Assembly (NCBI GenBank): GCA_963773765.1
Contig: CAVZCC010000005.1
Coordinates: forward strand, 744,001-808,000
Direction: 5' to 3'
DNA length: 64,000 bases
DNA from: CAVZCC01 sp963773765
Lineage (GTDB): Bacteria > Actinomycetota > Acidimicrobiia > Acidimicrobiales > Microtrichaceae
Shown: positions 8,934 to 18,203 of the stretch, piece after piece
Layout of the letters: every line of letters begins with the position of its first letter
Position numbering within the stretch: position 1 is the first letter of the stretch
The notes under the pieces: generated by a model
The model's input: the letters and a program-made list of their open reading frames with translations, nothing else
Told to the model about the DNA's origin: nothing
The model's database searches: none
Position numbers and translations under genes: made by a program

Positions 8934-9706
8934 GCGTCGGCTCCGTCGGTCGGTGGCCGGTGGGAGCCCACGCCCAGGTACGCCTCCACCACCAGCGGGT
9001 CCTCCCGGATCTCCGCCGGCGTGCCGGTCGCGATCACGGCGCCGAAGTCCAGGACGTAGATGCGGTCGCAGACCTCCAGCACCAGCTGCGTGTCGTGGTC
9101 GATCAGCAGGGCACTGAGCCCGCCGTCGACCAGCGTCCTCAGACGGCGGCCGAAGTCCAGGCTCTCGGCCGAGTCCAGGCCGGCCGCGGGCTCGTCCAAC
9201 AGCACCACGGAGGGGTCCGCGGCCAGCGCCCGGGCCACGCCCAGCAGCTTCTGGCGGCCGTGCGGGAGCGAGCCCGGGAGCTGGTCGGCCACGTCCCCGA
9301 GCTCCAGCAACGCCAGGGCCCGGTCCACGGCCTCGTCGGTCCGGGTCCGCCGGGGGCGGACCAGGTCCAGCGCCAGGTCGCGCAGGCCCGTGCGCTGCGC
9401 CGCCACCTGGCAGTGCTGGCGCACGGTGAGGTCCTCGAAGAGCTCCACCGACTGCCAGGTCCGGGACAACCCGGCGCGGGCCCGGCCGTGGGCGGGCAGG
9501 GCGGACACGTCGCTGCCGTTCAGCTGCACCGAGCCCCGGTGCGGGGTGAACCCCGAGATGGCGTCGACGGTCGTGGTCTTGCCTGCACCGTTGGGGCCGA
9601 TGAGCCCGACCAGCTCCCCCGGGCCCACCTCCAGGTCCACGTCGGTGACCGCGGCCAGGCCCCCGTAGCTCACCGAGAGGTTGTCGGTCCGCAGTCGGGC
9701 GCTCAT
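8930..9706 (-). CDS. livG: Branched-chain amino acid-type ABC transporter ATPase LivG
   Basis: The 258-residue LivG-like ATPase has Walker A GPNGAGKTTTVDAISG, a degenerate signature region LPHGRQKLLGVARALA, Walker B VVLLDEPAAGLD and switch His in LLIDHD. The usual LSGGQ is PHGRQ here, which is acceptable for LivG relatives. It is the first gene of a two-gene ATPase operon with livF. The substrate could be branched-chain amino acids, amides or urea-like compounds. Confidence 0.85.
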   Translation of the reverse strand: MSARLRTDNLSVSYGGLAAVTDVDLEVGPGELVGLIGPNGAGKTTTVDAISGFTPHRGSVQLNGSDVSALPAHGRARAGLSRTWQSVELFEDLTVRQHCQVAAQRTGLRDLALDLVRPRRTRTDEAVDRALALLELGDVADQLPGSLPHGRQKLLGVARALAADPSVVLLDEPAAGLDSAESLDFGRRLRTLVDGGLSALLIDHDTQLVLEVCDRIYVLDFGAVIATGTPAEIREDPLVVEAYLGVGSHRPPTDGADA

Positions 9707-9776
9707 CAGCGTCGCACCCTACTCAGGCCCCGGCCCGCCCGACGGCGCCGACGGAGCAGGATCTCCCGCCGCGACC

Positions 9777-10010
9777 TCAGCCGAACAGGCTGGCCAGGCC
9801 CCAGATGGAGGCCAGCACACCGACGGCGATCATGGCGGCCGCACGCCCGACGGGGGCCCGCTCGCCGTCACCGGGCGGGCGGACGAGCGCCACCACGTTG
9901 CCCACGACCATGGCCGCGCCGAAGGCCAGGATCATCCAGGGGAAGAAGTTGTCACCCAGGAAGAGCTGTCCGTCGTCCTGTGCCAGCGTCAGCATTGCGA
10001 ACCGGCCCAC
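9777..10010 (-). CDS. Small two-helix membrane protein, unknown
   Basis: This 77-residue peptide has two hydrophobic stretches, FFPWMILAFGAAMVVGNVVAL and AAAMIAVGVLASIWGLASLFG, joined by a charged loop. This is a plausible small membrane protein with normal codon bias. I do not recognise a family. The true start may be the internal Met at residue 6. Confidence 0.5.
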   Translation of the reverse strand: MGRFAMLTLAQDDGQLFLGDNFFPWMILAFGAAMVVGNVVALVRPPGDGERAPVGRAAAMIAVGVLASIWGLASLFG

Positions 10011-10158
10011 GCCATGCTCCGTTCACCTGTGGGCCCGTGGCCATCCGGTCCCGGAGGAGGAGTACCACGGAGAGTGATGATTTGGCCACCGCTGAGCCCA
10101 TCCGGTGACGAGCAGTGAAAGTTCTCAGAAAATAACGGGATAATCGACGAAAAAACTG

Positions 10159-10187
10159 TTCAAGCGGGGGCCACCTGTGCCGATACT
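10159..10187 (+). promoter_or_regulatory. Sigma-70-like promoter of the structured RNA
   Basis: TTCAAG at 10159-10164 and GATACT at 10182-10187 are separated by exactly 17 bases, in an unusually AT-containing stretch for this genome. A transcript would begin near 10194, at the foot of the first hairpin of the RNA described next. Confidence 0.5.
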
Positions 10188-10193
10188 AGACGT

Positions 10194-10369
10194 GCCGGTG
10201 GATATCGCCCCCACCGGTAACACAGCCGGGGCAATGGAGCGAGGGACACGCAATCTCCCTCCAAACGCATCGCCACCAGCGCTTTCCAGGTGCTGGCGCC
10301 TTGTGACCCTCGCTCCGCCCCGACGCTGTGACCACCGACCGAGCCGAACGGCTCGGTCGTTGTGGTTTT
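10194..10369 (+). ncRNA. Candidate structured non-coding RNA, about 176 nt
   Basis: There is no open frame here. The element begins with a hairpin, CCGGTGG (10195-10201) with CCACCGG (10211-10217). A perfect 10-bp long-range stem follows, GGAGCGAGGG (10236-10245) with CCCTCGCTCC (10307-10316), continued past an A-A mismatch by CAC/GTG. Inside are a CTCCCTCC single-stranded segment and an apical hairpin around CCAGC/GCTGG. It ends in an intrinsic terminator. The CCUCC-type segment could pair with ribosome binding sites. It lies 79 bases upstream of meaA and could be a trans-acting RNA or a leader; it does not show the cobalamin-box features I would expect of a B12 riboswitch. Confidence 0.6.
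10336..10369 (+). terminator. Intrinsic terminator of the structured RNA
   Basis: A perfect 10-bp stem, CGACCGAGCC/GGCTCGGTCG (10336-10345 and 10350-10359), with a GAAC loop is followed by the T-rich tract TTGTGGTTTT. It is the most classical intrinsic terminator in the window. Confidence 0.8.
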
Positions 10370-10447
10370 CAGCGCCTCCTCCTCCATCGCCGGCGCCGCG
10401 CCGCTCCCGGAGATGACACCACCGGCACGGCGCGCCGAGAATGTGCC

Positions 10448-12463
10448 ATGCCTTCCGCGAGTTCACCCGACAGCGCCGTGCTCCCGGAACGGGACCGCCC
10501 CTGGCTGATGCGGACCTACTCCGGGCACTCCACCGCCCGGGCGTCCAACGAGCTGTACCGGACGAACCTGGCCAAGGGCCAGACCGGCCTGTCCATCGCC
10601 TTCGACCTGCCCACCCAGACCGGCTACGACCCGGACCACGTCCTGGCCCGGGGTGAGGTGGGCAAGGTCGGCGTGCCGGTCGCCCACCTGGGCCACATGC
10701 GCACGCTCCTCGACGGCATCCCGCCCGGCGAGATGAACACGTCGATGACCATCAACGCCACCGCGGCCTGGCTGCTCGGGCTCTACGTGGCCAACGCCGC
10801 CGAGCAGGGCGTGGCGAGCACGGCACTCCGGGGGACCACCCAGAACGACATCGTCAAGGAGTACCTGTCCCGCGGGACCTACATCTTCCCGCCCGGCCCG
10901 AGCCGACGGCTGATCGTGGACATGTTCGCCTACTGCAACGAGCACGTCCCCCGCTGGAACCCGATGAACGTCTGCTCGTACCACCTGCAGGAGGCAGGGG
11001 CCACGCCGGTGCAGGAGATCGCCTACTCGCTCGCCTGCGCCATCGGCGTGCTCGACGCGGTGCGCGACTCCGGCCAGGTCCCCGCGGACCGGATGCCCGC
11101 GGTGGTGGCGTCGGTCAGCTTCTTCGTCAACGCCGGCATCCGCTTCGTGGAGGAGACGGCCAAGATGCGGGCCTTCACCCGCATGTGGGACCGCCTCACC
11201 GCCGATCGCTACGGCGTGACGGATCCCAAGGCCCGGCGGTTCCGCTACGGGGTGCAGGTCAACTCCCTCGGGCTGACCGAGGCCCAGCCCGAGAACAACG
11301 TGCAGCGCATCGTGCTGGAGGCGCTCGGCGTGACCCTGTCGCGGGACGCCCGGGCCCGGTCCCTGCAGCTGCCGGCATGGAACGAGGCCCTGGGCCTGCC
11401 CCGACCCTGGGACCAGCAGTGGTCGCTGCGCATCCAGCAGGTGCTGGCCCAGGAGACCGACCTGTTGGAGTACCCCGACCTGTTCGACGGCAGCCACGTG
11501 ATGGAGCGCCTCACCTCCGACCTGGAGGACGCGGCGCAGGCCGAACTGGACGACGTGCTGTCCCTGGGCGGGGCGTTCGAGGCCATCGACGAGCTGAAGG
11601 GCCGCCTGGTCCGCTCCCACACCGAGCGCATGCGCCGGATCGAGTCCGGCGACCTGACCGTGATCGGCGTGAACGCCTTCACCGAGTCGGCCCCGTCACC
11701 GCTCGAGGGCGAGGACAACATCCTCAAGGTGGACCCGGCCGTCCAGGCCGAGATGGTCGCCGACGTGCAGGCCTGGCGGGCGGCCCGGGACGCATCGGCG
11801 GTGGACGCCGCCCTGGCCGAGCTGGAGCGGGTCGCCCGCACCGACGAGAACATCATGCCCGCCACCATCGAACTGGCCCGGGCGGGCGGCACCACCGGCG
11901 AGTGGTCCGACCGTCTCCGCGAGGTGTTCGGCGAGTACCGCGCCCCCACCGGCGTGGCGGCTGCGGCCGGCGTGGCCGGTGGTTCGCAGGGGCTGCGGGC
12001 CCTGGCCGAGCGCATGCGGTCCCTCCCCGGGGGCCCTCCCCGCCTCCTGGTGGCCAAGCCCGGCCTGGACGGACACTCCAACGGGGCCGAGCAGGTGGCC
12101 GTGGCGGCCAGGGACGCCGGCATGGAGGTCATCTACCAGGGCATCCGGCTGACCCCGGAGCAGATCGCGGCCGCGGCCCGGGACGAGGACGTCGACGTCG
12201 TCGGCCTGTCCATCCTGTCCGGCTCGCACCTGGAGCTGGTCCCCGAGGTGGTGCGGTTGCTGCGGGCCGAGGGGGTCACCGCCCCGGTCGTGGCCGGCGG
12301 CATCATCCCGGAGGAGGACCGCCCCAAACTCATGGAGGACGGTGTGGCCGCGGTGTTCACCCCCAAGGACTTCGAGCTGACCCGCATCATGACCGCGGTG
12401 GCGGACCTCGCCATCGCGGCACGGGCCTCCGACGCCGCACCGGGCTCGGCCGGCCCCGGGTGA
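10448..12463 (+). CDS. meaA: MeaA / ethylmalonyl-CoA mutase-like cobalamin-dependent mutase
   Basis: The 671-residue protein combines a mutase TIM barrel (about 15-500) and a C-terminal B12-binding domain (about 530-650) in one chain, as in MeaA/ethylmalonyl-CoA mutase. The N-terminal block RDRPWLMRTYSGHSTARASN and the cobalamin motif DGHSNG are clear. It would rearrange ethylmalonyl-CoA to methylsuccinyl-CoA or act on a related acyl-CoA. The ATG at 10448 fits family length; an upstream in-frame extension is not supported. The stop overlaps the next start as GTGA. Confidence 0.85.
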   Translation: MPSASSPDSAVLPERDRPWLMRTYSGHSTARASNELYRTNLAKGQTGLSIAFDLPTQTGYDPDHVLARGEVGKVGVPVAHLGHMRTLLDGIPPGEMNTSMTINATAAWLLGLYVANAAEQGVASTALRGTTQNDIVKEYLSRGTYIFPPGPSRRLIVDMFAYCNEHVPRWNPMNVCSYHLQEAGATPVQEIAYSLACAIGVLDAVRDSGQVPADRMPAVVASVSFFVNAGIRFVEETAKMRAFTRMWDRLTADRYGVTDPKARRFRYGVQVNSLGLTEAQPENNVQRIVLEALGVTLSRDARARSLQLPAWNEALGLPRPWDQQWSLRIQQVLAQETDLLEYPDLFDGSHVMERLTSDLEDAAQAELDDVLSLGGAFEAIDELKGRLVRSHTERMRRIESGDLTVIGVNAFTESAPSPLEGEDNILKVDPAVQAEMVADVQAWRAARDASAVDAALAELERVARTDENIMPATIELARAGGTTGEWSDRLREVFGEYRAPTGVAAAAGVAGGSQGLRALAERMRSLPGGPPRLLVAKPGLDGHSNGAEQVAVAARDAGMEVIYQGIRLTPEQIAAAARDEDVDVVGLSILSGSHLELVPEVVRLLRAEGVTAPVVAGGIIPEEDRPKLMEDGVAAVFTPKDFELTRIMTAVADLAIAARASDAAPGSAGPG

Positions 12464-13494
12464 ACTTCGCCAGCGACAACACCGCCGGGGTGTGCCCGGA
12501 GGTCCTCGGCGCCGTCGCCCGGGAGGCGGATCGGTCCGACTTCGCCTACGGCGACGACGCCACCTCGGCCCGCCTGACCGAGGTGCTGGGCGAGATCTTC
12601 GAACACGAGGTCGCGGTGTACCCGGTCGCCACCGGCACCGCCGCCAACTCCCTGGCGCTCGCAGCCACCAACCCCCCGTGGGGCGGTGTGCTGTGCCACG
12701 AGCGGGCCCACGTGGTGGTGGATGAACTGGCGGCGCCCACCGCGCTGGGCAACGGGCTCACCCTCACCGGGGTGGCGGGGGACCACGGCCTGGTCTCGGT
12801 CGGGACGGTGGAGGCGGCGTTCACCCGCACCGACCACGGTGTGCACACGGTGCCGTTCACCGGCCTGTCCCTCACCCAGTCCACCGAGGCGGGCACCCGC
12901 TACCACGTGGACGACATCGCTGCGCTGGGGGCTCTGGCCCGGGACCGGGGCCTGGTGCTGCACATGGACGGGGCGCGGTTCGCCAACGCGGTCGCGGCGA
13001 CCGGCGCCAGCCCGGCGGAGCTGACGTGGCGCTCCGGGGTGGACCTGCTGTCGTTGGGGGCCACCAAGGGCGGTGCCCTGGCGGCCGAGGCCGTGGTCGT
13101 GTTCACGCCCGGGCTCGCGCCAGACCTGGACCGGCACCGCAAGCGCAACGGCCACCTGGTGTCCAAGCAGCGGTTCGTGTCGGCCCAGTTCCTGGGGTGG
13201 TTGCAGGACGGCGCGTGGCTCCGACATGCCGACCATGCCAACGCCATGGCCGCCCGGCTGGGCCAGGGCCTGGCCGAGGCCGGCCTGGAGGTGCTCCACC
13301 CGGTGGACACCAACATGGTCTTCCTCGCCCTCGATGCGCGCGCCGACACCGCCCTCAAGCAGTGGGGGGCGCTGTACTACACGCTCCCGATGGAGGACGG
13401 CCGGGTGGAGGCCCGCTTCGTGACCAGCTGGTCGACCACCACCGACGAGGTCGAGACGCTGCTCCGGGGGGCGCAGGCCCTGGCCGGCGACTGA
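12460..13494 (+). CDS. Low-specificity L-threonine aldolase family protein
   Basis: The 344-residue PLP fold type I enzyme opens with VNFASDNTAGVCPEV, has the YGDDATSARL motif near residue 28, HMDGARFANA near 167 and the lysine segment LGATKGGAL expected to bind PLP. Members cleave threonine or other beta-hydroxy amino acids to glycine and an aldehyde. The GTG start overlaps the meaA stop by 4 bases, so the two are co-translated. Why an aldolase is paired with a CoA mutase is unclear. Confidence 0.83.
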   Translation: MNFASDNTAGVCPEVLGAVAREADRSDFAYGDDATSARLTEVLGEIFEHEVAVYPVATGTAANSLALAATNPPWGGVLCHERAHVVVDELAAPTALGNGLTLTGVAGDHGLVSVGTVEAAFTRTDHGVHTVPFTGLSLTQSTEAGTRYHVDDIAALGALARDRGLVLHMDGARFANAVAATGASPAELTWRSGVDLLSLGATKGGALAAEAVVVFTPGLAPDLDRHRKRNGHLVSKQRFVSAQFLGWLQDGAWLRHADHANAMAARLGQGLAEAGLEVLHPVDTNMVFLALDARADTALKQWGALYYTLPMEDGRVEARFVTSWSTTTDEVETLLRGAQALAGD

Positions 13495-13608
13495 CACCCG
13501 GGCAGCGGCCGCACGGCAACCGTCCCGCGGTCGGTTCGCTACCGTGGGTGGCCGCCCACCGAGGGCGAAAGGTTCACGTCGGTTGCGCAGCGCGCCGATG
13601 GGGAGGTC

Positions 13609-14397
13609 GTGGTGGACACTCGTGTGATTGCTCTGGTCGTCGGCGTCGTCGGCGCGGCCTTCGGGGTCGCGGCGGTGGTCGCGGACCTCCCCGTGCTGGG
13701 CCTGGTGGCCGGCGGCGCGGCGCTCCTCGCGGGCATCACCGCCCTCCTCGGTGGCCGGACGGCCGACGGCGCCGACCGGGTGTCGGAACTGGAACGCCAG
13801 GTGGTCGACCGCGACACGCTGCTCGATGCCACCCGTGACGACCTGGCATCGGCCCACGAGCGGTTGGCCGTGCTGGAGGCAGCAGACATGGTCCCCGCAT
13901 CCAGCGGCCCCGACGGGCCGGCACCGGACGTCAGCGTGCTCACCGACCCCACCTCCCAGCTCTTCTCGGAGGCCTACTTCCGGGTGGCGCTGCAGTCCCG
14001 GCTGGCGTCCGCCCGCCGGCACCTGCGTCCCGTCGCGGTGGGTCTGCTCCGCGTGGCCGAGGGCCAGGCCGCCGACAACCCGGTCCCCGCACCTGCCCCC
14101 CGGGTGGCCGAGGCCATCCGTGAGACGCTGCGCGAGGCCGACATCGCCTGCCGGCTGGACGACGGCACGTTCGCGGTGATCCTGGAGGACACCCCGGAGA
14201 ACGGCGCGGTGTGGACCGTCGAGCGGGTCCGCCGCAACCTGGTCAGCCGGTTCGGCCACCACACCATGTGGGCCGGCGTCGCCTGCTACCCGGCCCACGC
14301 GTTCAGCACCGAGGAACTGCTGGACCAGGCCCGCACCGCGCTGGACGCGGCGCAGGAGTGGAAGCAGGACCGCATCGAGGTGGCCGTGCCCGAGTGA
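13609..14397 (+). CDS. Membrane protein with degenerate GGDEF domain
   Basis: About 262 residues comprise two N-terminal transmembrane helices (about 5-48), a coiled coil (about 55-90) and a C-terminal GGDEF-like fold (about 105-255). The expected GGDEF active loop reads RLDDGTF, so diguanylate cyclase activity is probably lost and the domain may sense or bind instead. GGGGAGG precedes the GTG start; the second GTG three bases on is also possible. Confidence 0.65.
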   Translation: MVDTRVIALVVGVVGAAFGVAAVVADLPVLGLVAGGAALLAGITALLGGRTADGADRVSELERQVVDRDTLLDATRDDLASAHERLAVLEAADMVPASSGPDGPAPDVSVLTDPTSQLFSEAYFRVALQSRLASARRHLRPVAVGLLRVAEGQAADNPVPAPAPRVAEAIRETLREADIACRLDDGTFAVILEDTPENGAVWTVERVRRNLVSRFGHHTMWAGVACYPAHAFSTEELLDQARTALDAAQEWKQDRIEVAVPE

Positions 14398-14458
14398 GCG
14401 GCTGCGCCCCACCCGGTCGTCGCGGGTGGTGAGCGCCCTCAGCGGGCCGCGAGGACCC

Positions 14459-15649
14459 CTATTCGTCGGTCGGGGGGGTGAGTTCTGACCGGATGGCCTC
14501 GCCGTCGGCGTCGAGGGGGCGACCCGGCCAGCGGATCCGACCCGGCGTCGCCGACAGGCGGGCCACCAGGTTCTGCATGGGGAACCCGTCCACCTCGGCG
14601 ATCACCCCCCGTTCGCGGTAGTGGGGGTCGGCGAAGATGTCGGCCATGTCGTAGACCGCGGCCGCCGCGGCGTGGGCCCGGTCGAACTGGTCCAGCACCT
14701 CCTGCAGGGTCCGCTCCGCCATCCAGCGTTCCATGCGCTCGTCCACCTCCGCCCGGTGCGCCACCCGCCCCGCGAAGTCGGCGAAGCGCTCGTCGTCACC
14801 GAGGCCGATCAGCTCCATCACCCGGGTCGCCACCGAGTCCGCGCTGGTGGACACCGCCACCCACCGCCCGTCGGCCGTCCGGTACGTGTTGCGGGGCACC
14901 GTGTAGGGGATCCCCGCCCCCAGGCGGTCCTGGGTCTGGCCCAGCACCCCGTACAGCGACACCAGGGGACCCATCACCTGCAGCATCGACTCGATCAGGT
15001 TGACGTCCACCACCTGGCCCACGCCGGAGTGGACCGCCACCATGGTGGCGAAGGCCGCCACCAGCGCCGCCACCTCGTCGGTGAGGGCGATCGGGGGGAG
15101 CAGGGGCTGGCCGTCGGGTTCACCGTTGATGGCCGCGAAGCCCGACAGGGCCTCGGCCTGGGTGGCGAAGCCGGGCTTGTCCCGGTACGGCCCGGTCTGG
15201 CCGAACCCGGACACGCGGGTGACGACCAGCCGGGGGTTGCGGGCCAGGAGGACATCGGGGCCCAGGCCGAGCCGCTCCAGGGTGCCGGGCCGGAAGTTCT
15301 CCACCAGCACGTCGGCCCGGTCGCACAGCTGCAGCATCACGTCCAGGTCGGCCGCGTCCTTGAGGTCCAGCACGATGGTGCGCTTGCCCCGGCCGACCAG
15401 CTTCCACCACAGGGTCTGGCCGTCCGACGGGTCGCGCCACCCCATGTTGCGGGAGCTGTCGCCCGAGCCCGGACGTTCCACCTTGATGACCTCGGCGCCG
15501 TAGTCGGCCAGGTAGCGGGCACAGCCCGGCCCGGCGATCACGGTGGAGACGTCGATGACCACCAGGTCGGCGAGCGGCCCGGGAGCGGGGTCCGACGGCG
15601 GTTCGGCCGGCGGTTCGGACGGGGACTCAGCCGAGGACGTTGTAGCCAC
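14459..15649 (-). CDS. Class III CoA-transferase (CaiB/BaiF family)
   Basis: The 396-residue protein has the family opening LADLVVIDVSTVIAGPGCAR, the KVERPGSGD loop, the ADVLVENFRPGTLERLGLG block and a TGPYRDKPGF segment. Such enzymes move CoA between carboxylic acids such as carnitine, oxalate or bile acids. The first 25 residues are Ser/Pro/Glu-rich and probably disordered. The GTG start at 15649 overlaps the end of the upstream MDMPI gene by 23 bases. Confidence 0.87.
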   Translation of the reverse strand: MATTSSAESPSEPPAEPPSDPAPGPLADLVVIDVSTVIAGPGCARYLADYGAEVIKVERPGSGDSSRNMGWRDPSDGQTLWWKLVGRGKRTIVLDLKDAADLDVMLQLCDRADVLVENFRPGTLERLGLGPDVLLARNPRLVVTRVSGFGQTGPYRDKPGFATQAEALSGFAAINGEPDGQPLLPPIALTDEVAALVAAFATMVAVHSGVGQVVDVNLIESMLQVMGPLVSLYGVLGQTQDRLGAGIPYTVPRNTYRTADGRWVAVSTSADSVATRVMELIGLGDDERFADFAGRVAHRAEVDERMERWMAERTLQEVLDQFDRAHAAAAAVYDMADIFADPHYRERGVIAEVDGFPMQNLVARLSATPGRIRWPGRPLDADGEAIRSELTPPTDE

Positions 15650-16271
15650 CGGGCAATGGTGCCCGCCCCGCCATGGCCCGGACCAGCGCGACCGGGTCCG
15701 CCGTGGCCGGCCGGTCCGCCGCCACCCGGGCCAGCGTGCCGAGCGTGACGGCGAGCGCGGTGGGGCCCACCACCGGCGGCAGGCCCAACGCGTCGGTCAG
15801 GTCCAGGGTGTGGACCACCAGTTCCACCACCCGACTGGGCAGGTAGTCCACCAGCGTGATGCCGCCCACGAAGGTGCCGAGCACGGCGTCGTCGGGGGTG
15901 GCCTCGACCCGGGCCAGCACGCGGCCGGCCAGGACCGACAGGTCCGTCGCGGGATCCGGGCCCAGTGCGTCGGCCTGGGCCCGTGCCCGCCCGGCCACCT
16001 CGGCATGGATGCCGGGCTGGTCCAGCGCCGCGGTGAAGTAGGCGGCGCTGCTGGTGAGGTCCACCGACGCCGCCGGGGCGTCCAGGTAGGCCTCCACCGT
16101 GATGAGGGCACGGGAGGTGTGGGCCACCAGCTCCCGGATGGTCCAGTCACCGATGGTGGGGCGGCCCCACTGGTCCGGTGCGATGCCGTCCACGACGGCG
16201 AGGAACGACGCGACGGCATCGGCGTAGGCGGCGCGGGTCCGGGAGGCCGGGGTGTGGGCAACTGGCTCCAT
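15627..16271 (-). CDS. Mycothiol-type maleylpyruvate isomerase (MDMPI/DinB-like) domain protein
   Basis: The 214-residue DinB-like four-helix protein has the typical N-terminal block WGRPTIGDWTIRELVAHTSR and a later VELVVHTLDLTDAL with a second histidine. These histidines bind a metal in mycothiol-dependent enzymes, consistent with an actinobacterial host. The reaction is unknown. The ATG at 16271 is close behind the phosphoesterase stop, so the two may share a transcript. Confidence 0.75.
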   Translation of the reverse strand: MEPVAHTPASRTRAAYADAVASFLAVVDGIAPDQWGRPTIGDWTIRELVAHTSRALITVEAYLDAPAASVDLTSSAAYFTAALDQPGIHAEVAGRARAQADALGPDPATDLSVLAGRVLARVEATPDDAVLGTFVGGITLVDYLPSRVVELVVHTLDLTDALGLPPVVGPTALAVTLGTLARVAADRPATADPVALVRAMAGRAPLPGGYNVLG

Positions 16272-16282
16272 GGCGTCGATCC

Positions 16283-17308
16283 TCACCCCGCCACGCCGTC
16301 GGCGTCCATCGCGAAGCAACGGTCGGCCAGACGGCCCCGGGCGTAGCCGGGATAGGTGCCGCCGAACATCCCCCGGGTGCGCTCGGTCCACGCCAGCGCG
16401 GCCGGCGAGGAGATCCGGCGGTGGACCTGCAGGACCAGGCCGTCGTAGACGCGGTACTCGGCCCAGCTGCCCGGGTAGTCCTTCACACAGGACACCTCGG
16501 CGAAGGGCACGCGGCCCGCTCCGGGGAGGTGCACCACCTTGTTCCGGTGGGTGTGGCCGGCGAAGTAGCCGAGCAGCGTCCTGCGCCGGGCGAGGACCTC
16601 GGCCAGTGCCTCGCTGTCGTCGGGGACCAGGCCGAAGGTGCCGTCGTGGCGCCGCTCCTCCTCCGGGTTCCACACGGGGTGGTGGCCGAACACCAGCACC
16701 GGCCGGTCGGCCCGGGAACCCAGCTCGTCCAGCCACTCCAACTGGCCCGCCGACAGGTGGCCGTTGACCGTCCTGTCCCGCGAGGTGTCCAGCACGGCCA
16801 GGACGACGCCGGGCAGGACGCGCTCCTGGGTGGGCCAGGCCGCGCGCGGCAACGAGTGGTAGCTCTCGTGGTTGCCCCGCACGTGCAGGAGGCGCTCACC
16901 GAACGCATCGCCGTACACCTGGAGGAACCGGTCGTACTCCGCCTCGGTCCCGTTGGAGGTGAGGTCGCCCTTGACCACCACGGCGTCGACGCCGGCGGCG
17001 TCGATGTCGGCCACGGCCCCGGCGTTCATGGTCTCCGGGTAGGGCGGCTCCCCCGGCTCCACGGAGAACGTCTCCCACGCCTCCATGCCGTCGACGTGCC
17101 CGCACACCGTCTCGCCGAAGTGGACGTCGTTGACGGTGGCCACCCGGGCCAGCAGCTCCCCCCGGCGGGGCAGGGTCCGGACCCGGTAGCCGTCCAGGTC
17201 CACCTCGGTGTCGGGTGGGAGGTCGTCGTACACGCGGGCCTCGGGGCCACGGAACACCACGGCCTCGTCATCGGCCAGCGTCATGACCTCGGGGCGGGGA
17301 TCGTCCAT
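16283..17308 (-). CDS. Calcineurin-like metallophosphoesterase
   Basis: The 341-residue enzyme has all five metal motifs in order: NDVHFGE, GDLTSNG, GNHES, GHHPVW and GHTHRN. This set resembles the class III cyclic nucleotide phosphodiesterase group (CpdA-like), but other phosphoesters are possible. No signal peptide is seen. It is the first gene of a minus-strand group with the MDMPI and CoA-transferase genes. The ATG at 17308 was taken as start. Confidence 0.82.
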   Translation of the reverse strand: MDDPRPEVMTLADDEAVVFRGPEARVYDDLPPDTEVDLDGYRVRTLPRRGELLARVATVNDVHFGETVCGHVDGMEAWETFSVEPGEPPYPETMNAGAVADIDAAGVDAVVVKGDLTSNGTEAEYDRFLQVYGDAFGERLLHVRGNHESYHSLPRAAWPTQERVLPGVVLAVLDTSRDRTVNGHLSAGQLEWLDELGSRADRPVLVFGHHPVWNPEEERRHDGTFGLVPDDSEALAEVLARRRTLLGYFAGHTHRNKVVHLPGAGRVPFAEVSCVKDYPGSWAEYRVYDGLVLQVHRRISSPAALAWTERTRGMFGGTYPGYARGRLADRCFAMDADGVAG

Positions 17309-17365
17309 CCGTCCGAGGATACGGAACGGCTGGGCACCGGCCCGACCCGGCCGGAAGCGCCTGGT

Positions 17366-17380
17366 TAGCCTCGCGGGATG
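17366..17380 (+). promoter_or_regulatory. Probable leaderless promoter (-10 TAGCCT)
   Basis: TAGCCT at 17366-17371 is followed 6 bases later by the ATG at 17378, without a ribosome site. The sequence context GGTTAGCCTCGCGGG nearly repeats that at 6415. Confidence 0.45.
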
Positions 17381-18173
17381 GAACGGGCCCGGGTCAACGG
17401 CGTGGACATGGCGTACCAGCGGTCCGGTGCAGGTCCCCGGCTCCTGTACTGCAACGGTTCCGGCGCAACGCTCGAGCACGGTCCGGCCGCTGCTCGACCA
17501 GCTGTCCGCGAGGTTCGACCTGCTGGCGTTCGACCAACGCGGGCTCGGCGGGAGCTCCCAGGGGGACCCCGAGTACACCATGGCCGACCTGGCCACCGAC
17601 GTGGCCGGCCTCCTGGACCACGTCGGCTGGGACCGGTGCCACCTCAGCGGCCTCAGCTTCGGCGGCATGGTGGCCCAGGAGGTGGCCGTGACCTGGCCCG
17701 AACGGATCGACCGCCTGGCGCTGCTGGCCACCTCACCTGGCGGCGCGTTCCCGTCGTACCCGCTGGAGGAGTTGGCCGACCTGCCACCGGCCGAGCGGGG
17801 GCAGCGGTCCCTCATCCTGGCGGACCGGCGCTGGACAGCGGAGTGGCTGGCCCGCCACCCCGAGGACGCGTCGCTGCTGGAGGCCTTCGCGGCCACCCAG
17901 CCCACCGAGGAGACCGAGGCGCAGCGCACCGGCCGGCTGGCCCAGCTGCGGGCCCGTGCCGGCCACGACGTGACGGACCGGCTGCACCGCATCACCGCAC
18001 CCACGTTCGTGGGCAACGGCGCCTACGACGACATCGCTCCCGTGGCCAACGGCGAGGCCATCGCGGAACGGGTCCCGGACGCCACGCTGCACGTGTACCA
18101 GGGCGGCCACATGTTCCTGCTCCAGGACCCCGCCGCCTTCACCGATCTGCTGTCGTTCCTGGCCCGCCCCTGA
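17378..18173 (+). CDS. Alpha/beta hydrolase (one frameshift)
   Basis: The N-terminal 35 codons are in one frame and the rest in the next; removing one G at 17480-17481 gives a continuous protein of about 264 residues. It has LLAFDQRGLGGS, the nucleophile elbow GLSFGG, Asp in NGAYDD and His in GGHMF. This resembles 3-oxoadipate enol-lactonase-like hydrolases, but the substrate is open. The insertion resembles others in this window and is probably a sequence error. Confidence 0.78.
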
Positions 18174-18203
18174 CCAGGCGCGGCCGGTTCCCGTCCCACC
18201 CCG

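Noticed and set aside
10194..10369. Cobalamin riboswitch controlling the B12-dependent mutase
   Set aside because: No B12-box-like segment is seen, and a terminator is followed by a further 79 bases before the start. The structure does not resemble the known class.
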